DNA of 40,895 nucleotides, taken from assembly GCA_025966135.1 (NCBI GenBank), contig JAOPVP010000015.1, forward strand, positions 1-40,895, in the 5' to 3' direction. A program made the position numbers and the translations under genes. The stretch is from Frankiales bacterium. GTDB lineage: Bacteria; Actinomycetota; Actinomycetes; Mycobacteriales; SCTD01. Positions 6,741 to 14,793 of this stretch are shown piece by piece (within the stretch, counting starts at the first letter, position 1; the number at the start of each line of letters is the position of its first letter). Under the pieces are notes generated by a model that was not told the origin of the DNA, did no database searches, and was given only the letters and a program-made list of their open reading frames with translations.

Positions 6741-7843
6741 AGATCGGGCCGCTCGCCGTCGACCCACCGGTCGTCCTGGCGCCCATGGCCGGGGTCACCA
6801 ACGCCGCGTTCCGCCGCCTCTGCCGCTCCTACGGCGCCGGTCTCTACGTGAGCGAAATGGTCTCCGCACGCGCGCTCTGCGAGCGCAACGAACGCACCGC
6901 CGGCATGGTCGCGTTCGCGCCAGACGAGGAGATCCGCTCAGTCCAGCTGTACGGCGTCGACCCCCACTGGGTCGGCGAGGCCGTCCGCCGGGTCGTGGAC
7001 CTCGGCGTGCACCACATCGACCTCAACAGCGGGTGCCCCTCCCCCAAGGTCACGCGCCGCGGCGGCGGTGCTGCCCTACCTGCGCACCACGTGCTGTTCG
7101 GCAACATCGTCCGTGCCGCAGTGCGAGCGGCCGGGTCGATCCCGGTCACCGTCAAGATGCGCAAGGGCCTCGACGACGCCACCTTGACCTACCTCGAGGC
7201 GGCGACCGCGGCGGCGGACCACGGCGCCGCGGCGATCGCGCTCCATGCCCGCACTGCGGAGCAGCTCTACTCCGGCCGGGCCGACTGGTCGGCGATCACG
7301 CGCCTGAAGGAGCACGTCACCTCGGTGCCGATCCTCGGCAACGGCGACATCTGGGCCGCCCCGGACGCCCTGCGGATGATGGCCGAGACCGGCTGTGACG
7401 GCGTCGTCGTAGGCCGCGGGTGCCTCGGGAAGCCGTGGCTGTTCCGAGACCTCGCCGACGCGTTCGCCGGCCGCCCCGTGCAGGGCTCGCCGCGACTGGG
7501 CGAGGTGGCCGACGTCATGCGACGCCATGCGCGCCTGCTCGTCGAGGCGATCGGCGAAGAGGGCTTCGCCGTACGCGACTTCCGGAAGCACACCGGCTGG
7601 TACCTCACCGGCTACCCCGCCGGGGGCGAGATGCGGCGCAAGCTGGCGATGGCCGGTTCGCTTGCCGCACTCGACGAGCTCTTGGACCAGCTCGACCCGA
7701 CCGCGGAGCTGCCCGTCGGCGCCGAGCACCTGCCGCGCGGTCACCTACAGGGTCCCCGTGAGGTCTCCCTCCCCGAAGACTGGATGCAGACCCGGGACGA
7801 CCCGACGCCGCCGACCGGCGCCGACCGCGCCTACACCGGCTGA
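6731..7843 (+). CDS. dusB: tRNA-dihydrouridine synthase, DusB type
   Basis: This FMN-dependent TIM-barrel enzyme reduces uridines in the tRNA D-loop using NADPH. The 370-residue product opens with LAPMAGVTNAAFRRLCR (16-32), a classic Dus FMN-binding start. The catalytic Cys is C102 in DLNSGCPSPKVTRRGGGAAL, followed by VTVKMRKG and the phosphate-binding GNGDIWAA/GVVVGRGCLGKPWLF segments. The GTG start at 6731 lies inside the end of maf in another frame. The C-terminal tail of about 25 residues is polar and probably disordered. The end is only 12 nt from the convergent dxs stop, and no terminator is visible in that gap. Confidence 0.93.
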   Translation: MALKIGPLAVDPPVVLAPMAGVTNAAFRRLCRSYGAGLYVSEMVSARALCERNERTAGMVAFAPDEEIRSVQLYGVDPHWVGEAVRRVVDLGVHHIDLNSGCPSPKVTRRGGGAALPAHHVLFGNIVRAAVRAAGSIPVTVKMRKGLDDATLTYLEAATAAADHGAAAIALHARTAEQLYSGRADWSAITRLKEHVTSVPILGNGDIWAAPDALRMMAETGCDGVVVGRGCLGKPWLFRDLADAFAGRPVQGSPRLGEVADVMRRHARLLVEAIGEEGFAVRDFRKHTGWYLTGYPAGGEMRRKLAMAGSLAALDELLDQLDPTAELPVGAEHLPRGHLQGPREVSLPEDWMQTRDDPTPPTGADRAYTG

Positions 7844-7855
7844 CCGACCGAGCTG

Positions 7856-9760
7856 TCAGGCGTCGTTGCGGGTGTCCTGCTCGGCGGTGTCGAGTTCACC
7901 CTCGAGTCGGGCCACTGCCTCGACGACCTTGCGGGCCACCTCCTGCGGCGTCAGCCCGATCTCCGCGTGGACCTGGGCGCGCGAACCGTGCGCCAGGAAC
8001 CGCTGCGGGATGCCGACGTCGCGTACCGGTACGTCGACGTCGGCGTCACGCAGGGCCTGCGACACGCGCGACCCCACGCCTCCGACCCGTCCGTTGTCCT
8101 CGACCGTCACCACCAGCCGGTGCTCTGAGGCGAGCGCGACGAGCTCCTCGGGTACCGGCGCGACCCACCGCGGGTCGACCACAGTGACCGAGATCCCTTG
8201 CGCTGCAACGCGATCCGCGACCTCGAGGGCGACGCGGGCCATCGCGCCGACAGCGACCAGCAGGACATCCGAACCACGGCGCAGGATGTCGACGACGCCG
8301 CGGCGCTCGAGCGCCGGGATGTCGTCGCCGACCGCACCCCTGGGAAAGCGCACGACCGTGGGGCCGTCCTCGACCATGACCGCCTCGCGCAGCTCCTCGC
8401 GCAACCTCGCGCCATCGCGCGGAGCAGCGATCCGGATGCCCGGGACGACCTGCAGGATCGACAGGTCCCACATTCCGTTGTGCGACGGCCCGTCTTCGCC
8501 CGTGATGCCGGCACGGTCGAGCACGAAGGTCACTGGGAGCTCGTGCAGCGCAACGTCCATCAGGGCCTGGTCGAAGGCCCGGTTGAGGAAGGTCGCGTAG
8601 AGGCACACGACGGGGTGCATACCGCCCATCGCAAGGCCCGCCGCGGAGGTGACCGCATGCTGCTCGGCGATGCCGACGTCGAAGGTGCGCTGAGGGAAAG
8701 CCACCGAGAACTTCTGCAGCCCGACCGGCTGGAGCATCGCGGCGGTGAGTGCCACGACCTCCGGCCGCTCCTCGCCGATGCAGACCAGCTCGTCACCCAG
8801 GACGCTGGTCCACGACCGCGCCCCGGGGCCGGCCTTGCCGGTGAGCGGGTCGGTGCCCGGTCCGACGCTGTGCAGGCAGTCGTTCTCGTCATCGACCGCG
8901 GGCTGGTAGCCGAACCCCTTCACGGTGACCGCATGCACGATCACCGGGCCCCCGAACTCCTTGGCCTTGCGGAGGGCGTACTCCATGGCCTGCTCGTCGT
9001 GGCCGTCGATGGGACCGACGTACTTGAGCCCCAGGTCCTCGAAGAGCACCTGGGGCTGCAGGAAGTCCTTGATGCCGCGCTTGAGGCCGTGCAGGGCGGT
9101 GTAGACCGGCGGTCCGAGGACGGGTGTCTGGGTGAGCGTCTGCTTCACCTTGTCGAGGGTCCGCTCGTAGCCCTGCGTCATCCGCAGCGCCGCGAGGTGC
9201 TCAGCCAGCCCACCGATGGTGGGGGCGTAGGAGCGGCCGTTGTCGTTGACGACGATCACCACCGGCAGGTGCGAGCCGGCGATGTTGTTGAGCGCCTCCC
9301 AGCACATCCCACCGGTGAGGGCTCCATCACCGACCACCGCCACGACGTGCCGTTGCTCACCGCGGAGCGCGAAGGCCTTCGACAACCCATCGGCGTACGA
9401 CAGAGCGGTCGAGGCGTGACTGTTCTCGATGACGTCGTGCTCGGACTCGGCGCGCGAGGGGTAGCCCGACAGCCCACCCTGCGTCCGGAGACCGGCAAAT
9501 CCCCTCTGCCGGCCCGTGACGATCTTGTGGACGTAGGCCTGGTGACCGGTGTCCCACAGCACCTTGTCCCGGGGGCTGTCGAACACGCGGTGCAGGGCGA
9601 GCGTGATCTCGACGACACCGAGCGAGGGGCCCAAGTGGCCCCCGGTGCGCGACACGGCGTCGATCATGAAGTCGCGGATCTCCGCCGCCAGCCCTGGGAG
9701 CTGGGATGCGGGCAGTCGCTTGAGGTCGTCGGGCCCGTGGACGGACTCCAGCAGGCTCAC
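7856..9760 (-). CDS. dxs: 1-deoxy-D-xylulose-5-phosphate synthase
   Basis: DXS condenses pyruvate with glyceraldehyde 3-phosphate, using thiamine diphosphate, as the first step of the MEP isoprenoid pathway. The 634-residue length is normal. Visible are [18 protein letters not shown] (N-terminal TPP domain), [18 protein letters not shown] (GDG...NN thiamine/Mg site), the transketolase-like middle domain with [17 protein letters not shown] (Glu for TPP activation), [15 protein letters not shown], and a C-terminal transketolase domain. GTG 9760 has GAGGAG five nt upstream. A minus-strand TAGACT at 9799-9794 is a candidate -10 giving a short leader. The downstream gene dusB is convergent. Confidence 0.96.
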   Translation of the reverse strand: MSLLESVHGPDDLKRLPASQLPGLAAEIRDFMIDAVSRTGGHLGPSLGVVEITLALHRVFDSPRDKVLWDTGHQAYVHKIVTGRQRGFAGLRTQGGLSGYPSRAESEHDVIENSHASTALSYADGLSKAFALRGEQRHVVAVVGDGALTGGMCWEALNNIAGSHLPVVIVVNDNGRSYAPTIGGLAEHLAALRMTQGYERTLDKVKQTLTQTPVLGPPVYTALHGLKRGIKDFLQPQVLFEDLGLKYVGPIDGHDEQAMEYALRKAKEFGGPVIVHAVTVKGFGYQPAVDDENDCLHSVGPGTDPLTGKAGPGARSWTSVLGDELVCIGEERPEVVALTAAMLQPVGLQKFSVAFPQRTFDVGIAEQHAVTSAAGLAMGGMHPVVCLYATFLNRAFDQALMDVALHELPVTFVLDRAGITGEDGPSHNGMWDLSILQVVPGIRIAAPRDGARLREELREAVMVEDGPTVVRFPRGAVGDDIPALERRGVVDILRRGSDVLLVAVGAMARVALEVADRVAAQGISVTVVDPRWVAPVPEELVALASEHRLVVTVEDNGRVGGVGSRVSQALRDADVDVPVRDVGIPQRFLAHGSRAQVHAEIGLTPQEVARKVVEAVARLEGELDTAEQDTRNDA

Positions 9761-9815
9761 GCACTCTCCTCGGCTCTGGGATATCGCCAGCTCAGTCTAG
9801 GTCGTGGGGTCACTC

Positions 9816-10184
9816 CTACAGCCGTGGCACCCATCTGTCGCCGCGCAGGGCGGCCTCCACCAGCGCGACCTGGCGTCCGGTCTGGACGAGCCGGCGCCCC
9901 TCGCGGTCGTACGCGCTGACAGCAGCCTCCACGACCTCAGGAGGTACGACGTCCTTGAGCTCGGCCCGCAGTGTGCGCAGCCCCTGCCGGGCGGCCTCGA
10001 CCGCAGCCTCCAGGTGTCCACGGGCGAAGCGCGCCAGGACCACCGGGTGCATCCGCAGGACGTCGTGCGCGCGGTAGTCGGGCGGGCACAGGTCGAACAA
10101 CCAGCCGACCGCGCTCCGCTCCCACTCCGGCGCCTGCGGAGGCAGCACCTCGGCGGGCCAGCCGGGGGGCACGTGGTCGGACAT
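9816..10184 (-). CDS. Small conserved-looking hypothetical protein
   Basis: A 122-residue soluble protein starting MSDHVPPGWPAEVLPPQAPE. It is Trp/Pro-rich at the N-terminus (WERSAVGWLFDLCPPDYRAH) and helical, Ala/Glu/Arg-rich afterwards, with no membrane segment or metal motif. TACCGT lies 6 nt before the ATG, supporting this start and a leaderless mRNA. It lies between glpD (18 bp downstream of glpD's end, same strand) and dxs. The pattern resembles small actinobacterial proteins of unknown role; I cannot name it. Confidence 0.72.
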   Translation of the reverse strand: MSDHVPPGWPAEVLPPQAPEWERSAVGWLFDLCPPDYRAHDVLRMHPVVLARFARGHLEAAVEAARQGLRTLRAELKDVVPPEVVEAAVSAYDREGRRLVQTGRQVALVEAALRGDRWVPRL

Positions 10185-10190
10185 GCGACC

Positions 10191-10196
10191 ACGGTA
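10191..10196 (-). promoter_or_regulatory. -10 hexamer TACCGT for the 9816-10184 gene
   Basis: The minus-strand TACCGT is 6 nt from the ATG at 10184. It sits just past the glpD stop codon, so the small gene can be transcribed independently of glpD. Confidence 0.5.
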
Positions 10197-10202
10197 GGCG
10201 CG

Positions 10203-11678
10203 TCACGCCTGCGCGTACCCGCCCTCGAGGACTGCCGTCACCGCTGGGCGGCCCGCCTGAGCCCAGGCGTCGACCAGCGACAGCCGGGTGCGGCGCTCGA
10301 GCAGGTCCTCCGCGTCGAGCGCTCCTTCTGCCACCAGCCCCCACAGCAGCTCCACACCCAGCACCGGCACGCCCTCGGCAACCGGCTCGAGCAGGTGCTG
10401 GCGGCCCTCGGCAAGGGCCGCGACCTCCTGGGCCTCACCGCCGTACCTGCGGCCCAGCCGCCCGACGCCGGAGCCGCGGGCGCCGACGAGAGGGAGGTCG
10501 GCCGTGCGGCAAGGGATGTCGGTGAGCAGGTCGACGGCGTCCTCGGCCATCTTGCGGTAGGTGGTCAGCTTGCCGCCGAGAATCGTCAGCAGCCCGTCCT
10601 CGAGCACCAGGCTGTGACGCCGGCTGAGGTCGGCGGTGCGACCCTGCTCCCCCGCGACCAGGGGGCGGACGCCCGCGAACGAACCGATGACGTCGCTGCG
10701 GGACAGCGGCCGCTCCAGCCCCCTACTCAGGGTGTCGAGCAGGAAGGTGATCTCGTGCTCCTCCGCCCTGGGCACCTCCGGCAGCGGACCGTCGAGCGGG
10801 TCGTCCGTGAGACCGACGAACACGATGCCGTCGGGGTGCGGAAGGGCGAAGACATACCGGTTCCGCTCGCCGGGGACCGGAACTGTCATAGCAGCGGTCG
10901 GGTGGTCGAGCGTGGCTGCGTCGAGGACGATGTGCACGCCCTTGCTGGGCCGCAGGCTGGTGCCCGGGGTGATCTGGTCGGCCCATGCCCCGGTCGCATT
11001 GACGACCGTCTTCGCCTGGGGCACAAGGGTTCTGCCCGTCAGCTGGTCGATGAGAACCCCGTTCTGGTAGCGCACCCTGGTGAGGATCCTCGCCCCGTGC
11101 GCTGCGGCGGTGCGGGCGATAGCGACCACCAGCCGCGCGTCGTCCTCCAGCTGCCCGTCCCAGTTGAGCGAGCCACCCCGCAGCCCGTCACGCCGCACGC
11201 CGGGCAGCAGGCGCGTTGTCTCGGCGATGCCCACGCGGCGCGGCCTCGGCAGGGTGGCGCGAGGCGTGCGGGCGAACAGGCGAAGGACATCTGCGGTGCG
11301 GTGGCCCGCCTCGACGAGCATGCCTTCGCGCGGGCTGAGGTCACGGCTCAACGGGACGAGCATGGGCAGCGCCCGGACCAGGTGCGGCGCCGTGCGCGTC
11401 ATGAGCACACCGCGTTCGCGGGCCGACTCGATCGCGATGCCGACGTCGCCGGTGGCGAGGTACCGCAACCCGCCGTGCGCCATCTTGCTGCTCCACCTGC
11501 TGGTCCCGAAGGCGAGGTCGTCCTTCTCCACGAGGGCGACGGACAGCCCACGGGAGGCGGCGTCGAGGGCGACCCCGCAGCCGGTGACGCCGCCGCCGAC
11601 CACGAGCAGGTCGACCCGGGTGCTGGAGAGCGCGTCGAGCTCCTGCCGACGGCGGACTGCGTTGAGGTGGCTGCTCAT
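10203..11678 (-). CDS. glpD: Glycerol-3-phosphate dehydrogenase (FAD, aerobic type)
   Basis: The 491-residue enzyme oxidises sn-glycerol 3-phosphate to dihydroxyacetone phosphate, passing electrons to quinone at the membrane. The FAD Rossmann motif VDLLVVGGGVTGCGVALDAA (about 22-41) is followed by GTSRWSSKMAHGGLRYL, the typical GlpD second motif. DGIVFVGLTDDP, VIGSFAGVRPL and LTILGGKLTTYRKMAEDAVD are all characteristic, and a shorter C-terminal helical domain follows. ATG 11678 overlaps the tetR stop (ATGA), indicating translational coupling; the longer in-frame extension only overlaps tetR. The order glpD-tetR // agpS-dagK matches the mycobacterial Rv2249c-Rv2252 cluster as I remember it, suggesting a glycerophospholipid or ether-lipid function. 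Confidence 0.94.
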   Translation of the reverse strand: MSSHLNAVRRRQELDALSSTRVDLLVVGGGVTGCGVALDAASRGLSVALVEKDDLAFGTSRWSSKMAHGGLRYLATGDVGIAIESARERGVLMTRTAPHLVRALPMLVPLSRDLSPREGMLVEAGHRTADVLRLFARTPRATLPRPRRVGIAETTRLLPGVRRDGLRGGSLNWDGQLEDDARLVVAIARTAAAHGARILTRVRYQNGVLIDQLTGRTLVPQAKTVVNATGAWADQITPGTSLRPSKGVHIVLDAATLDHPTAAMTVPVPGERNRYVFALPHPDGIVFVGLTDDPLDGPLPEVPRAEEHEITFLLDTLSRGLERPLSRSDVIGSFAGVRPLVAGEQGRTADLSRRHSLVLEDGLLTILGGKLTTYRKMAEDAVDLLTDIPCRTADLPLVGARGSGVGRLGRRYGGEAQEVAALAEGRQHLLEPVAEGVPVLGVELLWGLVAEGALDAEDLLERRTRLSLVDAWAQAGRPAVTAVLEGGYAQA

Positions 11679-12226
11679 CGCAGGTACCCGTCGAACATCC
11701 GGCGCAGCTCGTCGTACGCGGCCTCCTCGACGAGCCGGGCGCTGAAGACGAAGGACTGCGCGGTCAGCAGCAGGCACGTCGCGGCCAGTCGCGGGTCGAG
11801 GGCGCGGACGGAGCCGTCGGCCTGCCCGTCCTCGAGCTGCTCGGTGACGAGCGCCAGCGCCGCCTTCTGGGTCGAACCGAAGCGGTCGACGATGAGAGGG
11901 AGCAGCAGCTCCGGGTCGAGGTCGAGCACCCGGCGGTACAGCGGGTGGTGGTCGATCCGCTCGACCACGCGGACGCCGGCCTCCACCAGCCGCTCACGAG
12001 CGGTCAGCAGCTCGGCCACCTCCTTGCGGGCGGTGTCGACGACCGCCACGAGCTCGCGAGTGAGCAACGCGGCGACCAGGGTGTCGAGGTCGCCGTACTG
12101 CCGGTACACCGTCATCCGGCTCACCCCTGCCCGACGGGCCACGTCGGCGAGGGTGGTGCGACGCAGGCCGACGTCCATCACGCACGCCTGAACGGCGTCG
12201 AGCAGGATGTTACGTTGTGACGACAT
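11675..12226 (-). CDS. TetR family repressor of the glpD/agpS cluster
   Basis: This 183-residue regulator has an N-terminal TetR helix-turn-helix (TTLADVARRAGVSRMTVYRQYGDLD, about 24-48) and a helical ligand-binding C-terminal domain. It starts at ATG 12226 with no Shine-Dalgarno but with TACAGT 7 nt away. The start codon lies inside an inverted repeat (TGTTAC/GTAACA), so it very likely represses itself, glpD downstream (coupled by a 4-nt overlap) and the divergent agpS-dagK pair. The ligand is unknown; a lipid or acyl compound is a reasonable guess from its neighbours. The equivalent mycobacterial gene from memory is Rv2250c. Confidence 0.88.
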   Translation of the reverse strand: MSSQRNILLDAVQACVMDVGLRRTTLADVARRAGVSRMTVYRQYGDLDTLVAALLTRELVAVVDTARKEVAELLTARERLVEAGVRVVERIDHHPLYRRVLDLDPELLLPLIVDRFGSTQKAALALVTEQLEDGQADGSVRALDPRLAATCLLLTAQSFVFSARLVEEAAYDELRRMFDGYLR

Positions 12227-12239
12227 GTGTAACACTGTA
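12208..12239. promoter_or_regulatory. Overlapping divergent promoters with TetR operator
   Basis: TGTTAC (12208-12213) and GTAACA (12229-12234) form an inverted repeat centred at 12221 over the tetR start codon. The minus strand carries TACAGT (12239-12234), 7 nt from the tetR ATG. The plus strand carries AACACT (12231-12236), 6 nt before the agpS ATG. The two start codons are only 16 bp apart, so one bound repressor could shut both. Confidence 0.6.
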
Positions 12240-12242
12240 CGC

Positions 12243-13793
12243 ATGGCTCTCGACATGGTCCACGCGGGTTGGGGCGATCCCGCTCGTCGCACCGGTCTCC
12301 CGCCCGCAGCGGCGAGCTGGCTCCAGTCCCAGGTGGGTGTGGGCGCCCGCTCCCAGCCGGTCCCGCTCGACGAGGCCGCCGTACCCGCCTCGCGGTTGTC
12401 TGCCGGGCAGCTGGAGGCCCTCCGGGCCAGTGGGGCGACCGTGCTGGTCGACGACGCAGCCCGGGCGCGGCGGGCGGCGGGACGGTCGTACCTGGACCTG
12501 CTGTCGCTGCGGTCGGGAGCCTTCGCCGCCCCCGATGCCGTCGTCCTGCCCACCGCGGGTCAGGTCGGCGAGGTCTTGCGAGCCTGCGCGGCCGCGGGGA
12601 TCGCGGTGGTGCCGTTCGGCGGTGGCACCTCGGTGGTGGGCGGCGTGGCGCCGTTGGCCGGCGAGCTGTCGGCCGTGATCGCCCTCGACCTGCGGCAGCT
12701 GGACTCCTTGCTCTCCCTGTCGGAGGAGGACCTCACCGCGACGTTCGAACCCGGCCTGCGCGGACCGGCCGCGGAGGCGCTGCTGAACGCCCGCGGGTTC
12801 ACGCTCGGGCACTTCCCGCAGTCCTACGAGCACGCCACGATCGGCGGCTACGCCGCGACCCGCTCCGCCGGACAGGCCTCCACCGGCTACGGGCGCTTCG
12901 ATGCCAACGTGCTCGGCCTGACGGTCGAGACCCCCGCAGGCCCGCTGACGCTGGGTCGTGGGGCCGCCACCGCGGCGGGACCGGGGCTGCTGCAGCTGTT
13001 CGTCGGCTCCGAGGGCGCGTTCGGCGTGATCACGTCCGTGACCCTCCGGATCCGCCGACTGCCCGCCGTCAAGAGGTACGACGCGTGGCTGGTGCGGTCC
13101 TGGGAGGACGGGATCGCTGCCTTGCGGAGGCTCGAACAGCAAGGCGTCGTCCCCGACGTGGCCCGGCTGTCCGACGTGGACGAGACCTCGGTGAACCTGC
13201 GGCTGTCCGCGCCGCGTCCCGTGCAGCTGCTGGCCCGCGGGCGTTGCCTGCTGGTGCTCGGCTGGGAGGGCTCCGCGTCGTCGGTGTCGGCGCGTCGCAA
13301 GGCGGCTTCGATCCGCGGCATCCCGCTGCCCGGTGCCGGAGCGAAGTGGGAGCACGGCCGTTATGCCGGGCCGTACCTGCGCGACGACTTGCTCGACGCC
13401 GGCTTCCTGGTGGAGACCCTCGAGACCTCGGCGTCCTGGTCGTCCCTGCTGACGACCTGGGCTGCGGTGCGTACGGCACTCTCCGATGCCCTCGGATCCT
13501 GCGTCGTCATGTGCCACGTGTCCCACCTGTACAGCCAGGGGGCGTCGCTGTACTTCACGGTGCTGGCCGCGCAGTCCTCGTCGCCGGTCGCCCAGTGGCA
13601 GCGCGCCAAGGAGGCCGCCTCCGCCGCTCTGGTCGCCACAGGTGCGACCATCACGCACCACCACGCGGTGGGCTTCGACCACCGACCCTGGATGTCCGAG
13701 GAGATCGGTCCGCTGGGGGTCTGCGTGCTTCGCGCGGTGAAGGACGTGCTCGACCCGACCGGGATCCTCAACCCCGGCAAGCTCATCCCTTGA
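12243..13793 (+). CDS. Alkyl-DHAP synthase-like FAD-binding oxidase
   Basis: The 516-residue flavoprotein is of the vanillyl-alcohol-oxidase/AGPS type. The PP-loop FAD domain shows DAVVLPTAGQVGEVLRAC and VVPFGGGTSVVGG, then GHFPQSYEHATIGGYAATRSAGQASTGYG, which is close to alkyldihydroxyacetonephosphate synthases. The C-terminal HHHAVGFDHRPWM matches the AGPS active-site His cluster, and DPTGILNPGKLIP is the usual FAD-oxidase end. AGPS exchanges the acyl group of acyl-DHAP for a fatty alcohol in ether-lipid synthesis; whether this bacterial homologue does so is unproven. ATG 12243 is selected because it follows the divergent promoter; an upstream ATG would lie within the operator. The next gene, a diacylglycerol kinase, follows after 8 nt. 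Confidence 0.88.
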   Translation: MALDMVHAGWGDPARRTGLPPAAASWLQSQVGVGARSQPVPLDEAAVPASRLSAGQLEALRASGATVLVDDAARARRAAGRSYLDLLSLRSGAFAAPDAVVLPTAGQVGEVLRACAAAGIAVVPFGGGTSVVGGVAPLAGELSAVIALDLRQLDSLLSLSEEDLTATFEPGLRGPAAEALLNARGFTLGHFPQSYEHATIGGYAATRSAGQASTGYGRFDANVLGLTVETPAGPLTLGRGAATAAGPGLLQLFVGSEGAFGVITSVTLRIRRLPAVKRYDAWLVRSWEDGIAALRRLEQQGVVPDVARLSDVDETSVNLRLSAPRPVQLLARGRCLLVLGWEGSASSVSARRKAASIRGIPLPGAGAKWEHGRYAGPYLRDDLLDAGFLVETLETSASWSSLLTTWAAVRTALSDALGSCVVMCHVSHLYSQGASLYFTVLAAQSSSPVAQWQRAKEAASAALVATGATITHHHAVGFDHRPWMSEEIGPLGVCVLRAVKDVLDPTGILNPGKLIP

Positions 13794-13801
13794 GGAGCAC
13801 C

Positions 13802-14671
13802 GTGCGTCTGCAGCTCGTCGTCAACCCCGCCGCCGGCGGTGGCCGCGGAGCCAAGCGGCTGCCAGCGGTGCAGTCGGCCCTGTCGGCGCACGACCTGGTC
13901 GTCACCCCCACCCGTTCACTGGAGCACGCCGACGAGCTGGTCGCGGCAGCTCTGGCCGACGACCGCGTCGTCGTGGCGATGGGGGGCGACGGCATCGTCG
14001 GCCGGGTCGCCGGCGCCGTCGCGTCGGGCGGTGGCGTGATGGGCGTCGTCCCCGGTGGACGCGGCAACGACTTCTGCCGCGCCGTCGGGATCCCGCTCGA
14101 TCCGGTTGCGGCCTGCGCGGTGCTCACGTCCGGGGTCGCCTCACCCATCGACCTCGGCTACGCGGGCGCCACGGCCTTCATCGGGATCGCCTCGATCGGC
14201 TTCGACAGCGACGTCCAGGAACGGGTACTCCGGTCCCGGCTGCCGCTCGGCCAGCTCGTGTACCTCTACGGCTCCCTCGCCACCGTCTTGTCGTGGAAGC
14301 CGGCCCAGTTCACCTGCTCCGTCGACGGTGCAGCGCTGTCCTTGGCGGGATGGTCGGTGGCCGTCGCCAACACCGGCATGTACGGCGGCGGCATGAAGCT
14401 CGCGCCGGCCGCCTCGGTCACCGACGGCCTGCTCGACGTGGTGACCTCCTCGACCACGTCCCGCCTGACGTTCCTGCGGGCCCTCCCCAAGGTGTTCAAG
14501 GGCACCCACATCGACGAGCCGTCCGTCTCGGTCCGCACCGCGTCCACGGTGACCCTGGACGCGGACCGGCCGTTCCGCGTCTTCGCCGACGGCGACCCGG
14601 TAGCGACCCTGCCCTGCACCATCACCGTCAAGCCCGCCGCCCTGAGCGTGATCCTGCCCCGCCCCCGCTGA
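13802..14671 (+). CDS. dagK: Diacylglycerol kinase family lipid kinase
   Basis: The 289-residue cytosolic or peripheral-membrane enzyme phosphorylates diacylglycerol or a related lipid with ATP. The DAGK catalytic domain shows LQLVVNPAAGGGRGAKRL (3-20), VVVAMGGDGIVGRV with the nucleotide-binding GGDG, and GVVPGGRGNDFCRAVGIP. The C-terminal beta-sandwich domain includes VANTGMYGGGMKLAPAASVTDGLLDVV and ADGDPV, both typical of the DgkB/YegS group. GTG 13802 has GAGGAG six nt upstream, and the gene follows agpS by 8 nt as one operon. Together with agpS and glpD it supports a glycerolipid module. The mycobacterial counterpart I recall is Rv2252. Confidence 0.92.
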   Translation: MRLQLVVNPAAGGGRGAKRLPAVQSALSAHDLVVTPTRSLEHADELVAAALADDRVVVAMGGDGIVGRVAGAVASGGGVMGVVPGGRGNDFCRAVGIPLDPVAACAVLTSGVASPIDLGYAGATAFIGIASIGFDSDVQERVLRSRLPLGQLVYLYGSLATVLSWKPAQFTCSVDGAALSLAGWSVAVANTGMYGGGMKLAPAASVTDGLLDVVTSSTTSRLTFLRALPKVFKGTHIDEPSVSVRTASTVTLDADRPFRVFADGDPVATLPCTITVKPAALSVILPRPR

Positions 14672-14706
14672 CTCCTCCTCTCCTCTCTTCTCCGTCACCG
14701 TCTCCG

Positions 14707-14788
14707 CACTTCCCTCCCGCAGCCCCGTCGACCACCGTTCTCGTACGCGTGGGAAGGGAGCCACGAACAGGGCCCAGGGAGGGAAGTG
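14707..14788. repeat. 82-bp element, left copy, with perfect 12-bp inverted ends
   Basis: The element begins CACTTCCCTCCC and ends GGGAGGGAAGTG, a perfect 12-bp terminal inverted repeat, and is exactly 82 bp long. A second 82-bp element with identical ends lies at 15839-15920. By a hand count the copies match at about 58 of 82 positions in direct alignment, with shared inner blocks GCGTG and ACAGGGCC. It lies 5 nt beyond the stop codon of the AbiEi-like gene. Confidence 0.8.
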
Positions 14789-14793
14789 GAGTG

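Noticed and set aside
8198..9919. 573-aa plus-strand ORF across dxs
   Set aside because: It is antisense to dxs, which has all expected catalytic motifs; high-GC codon bias keeps the opposite frame open.
9804..12191. 795-aa plus-strand ORF across glpD and tetR
   Set aside because: It is antisense to two genes with clear motifs and has Gly/Arg/Gln-rich shadow composition.
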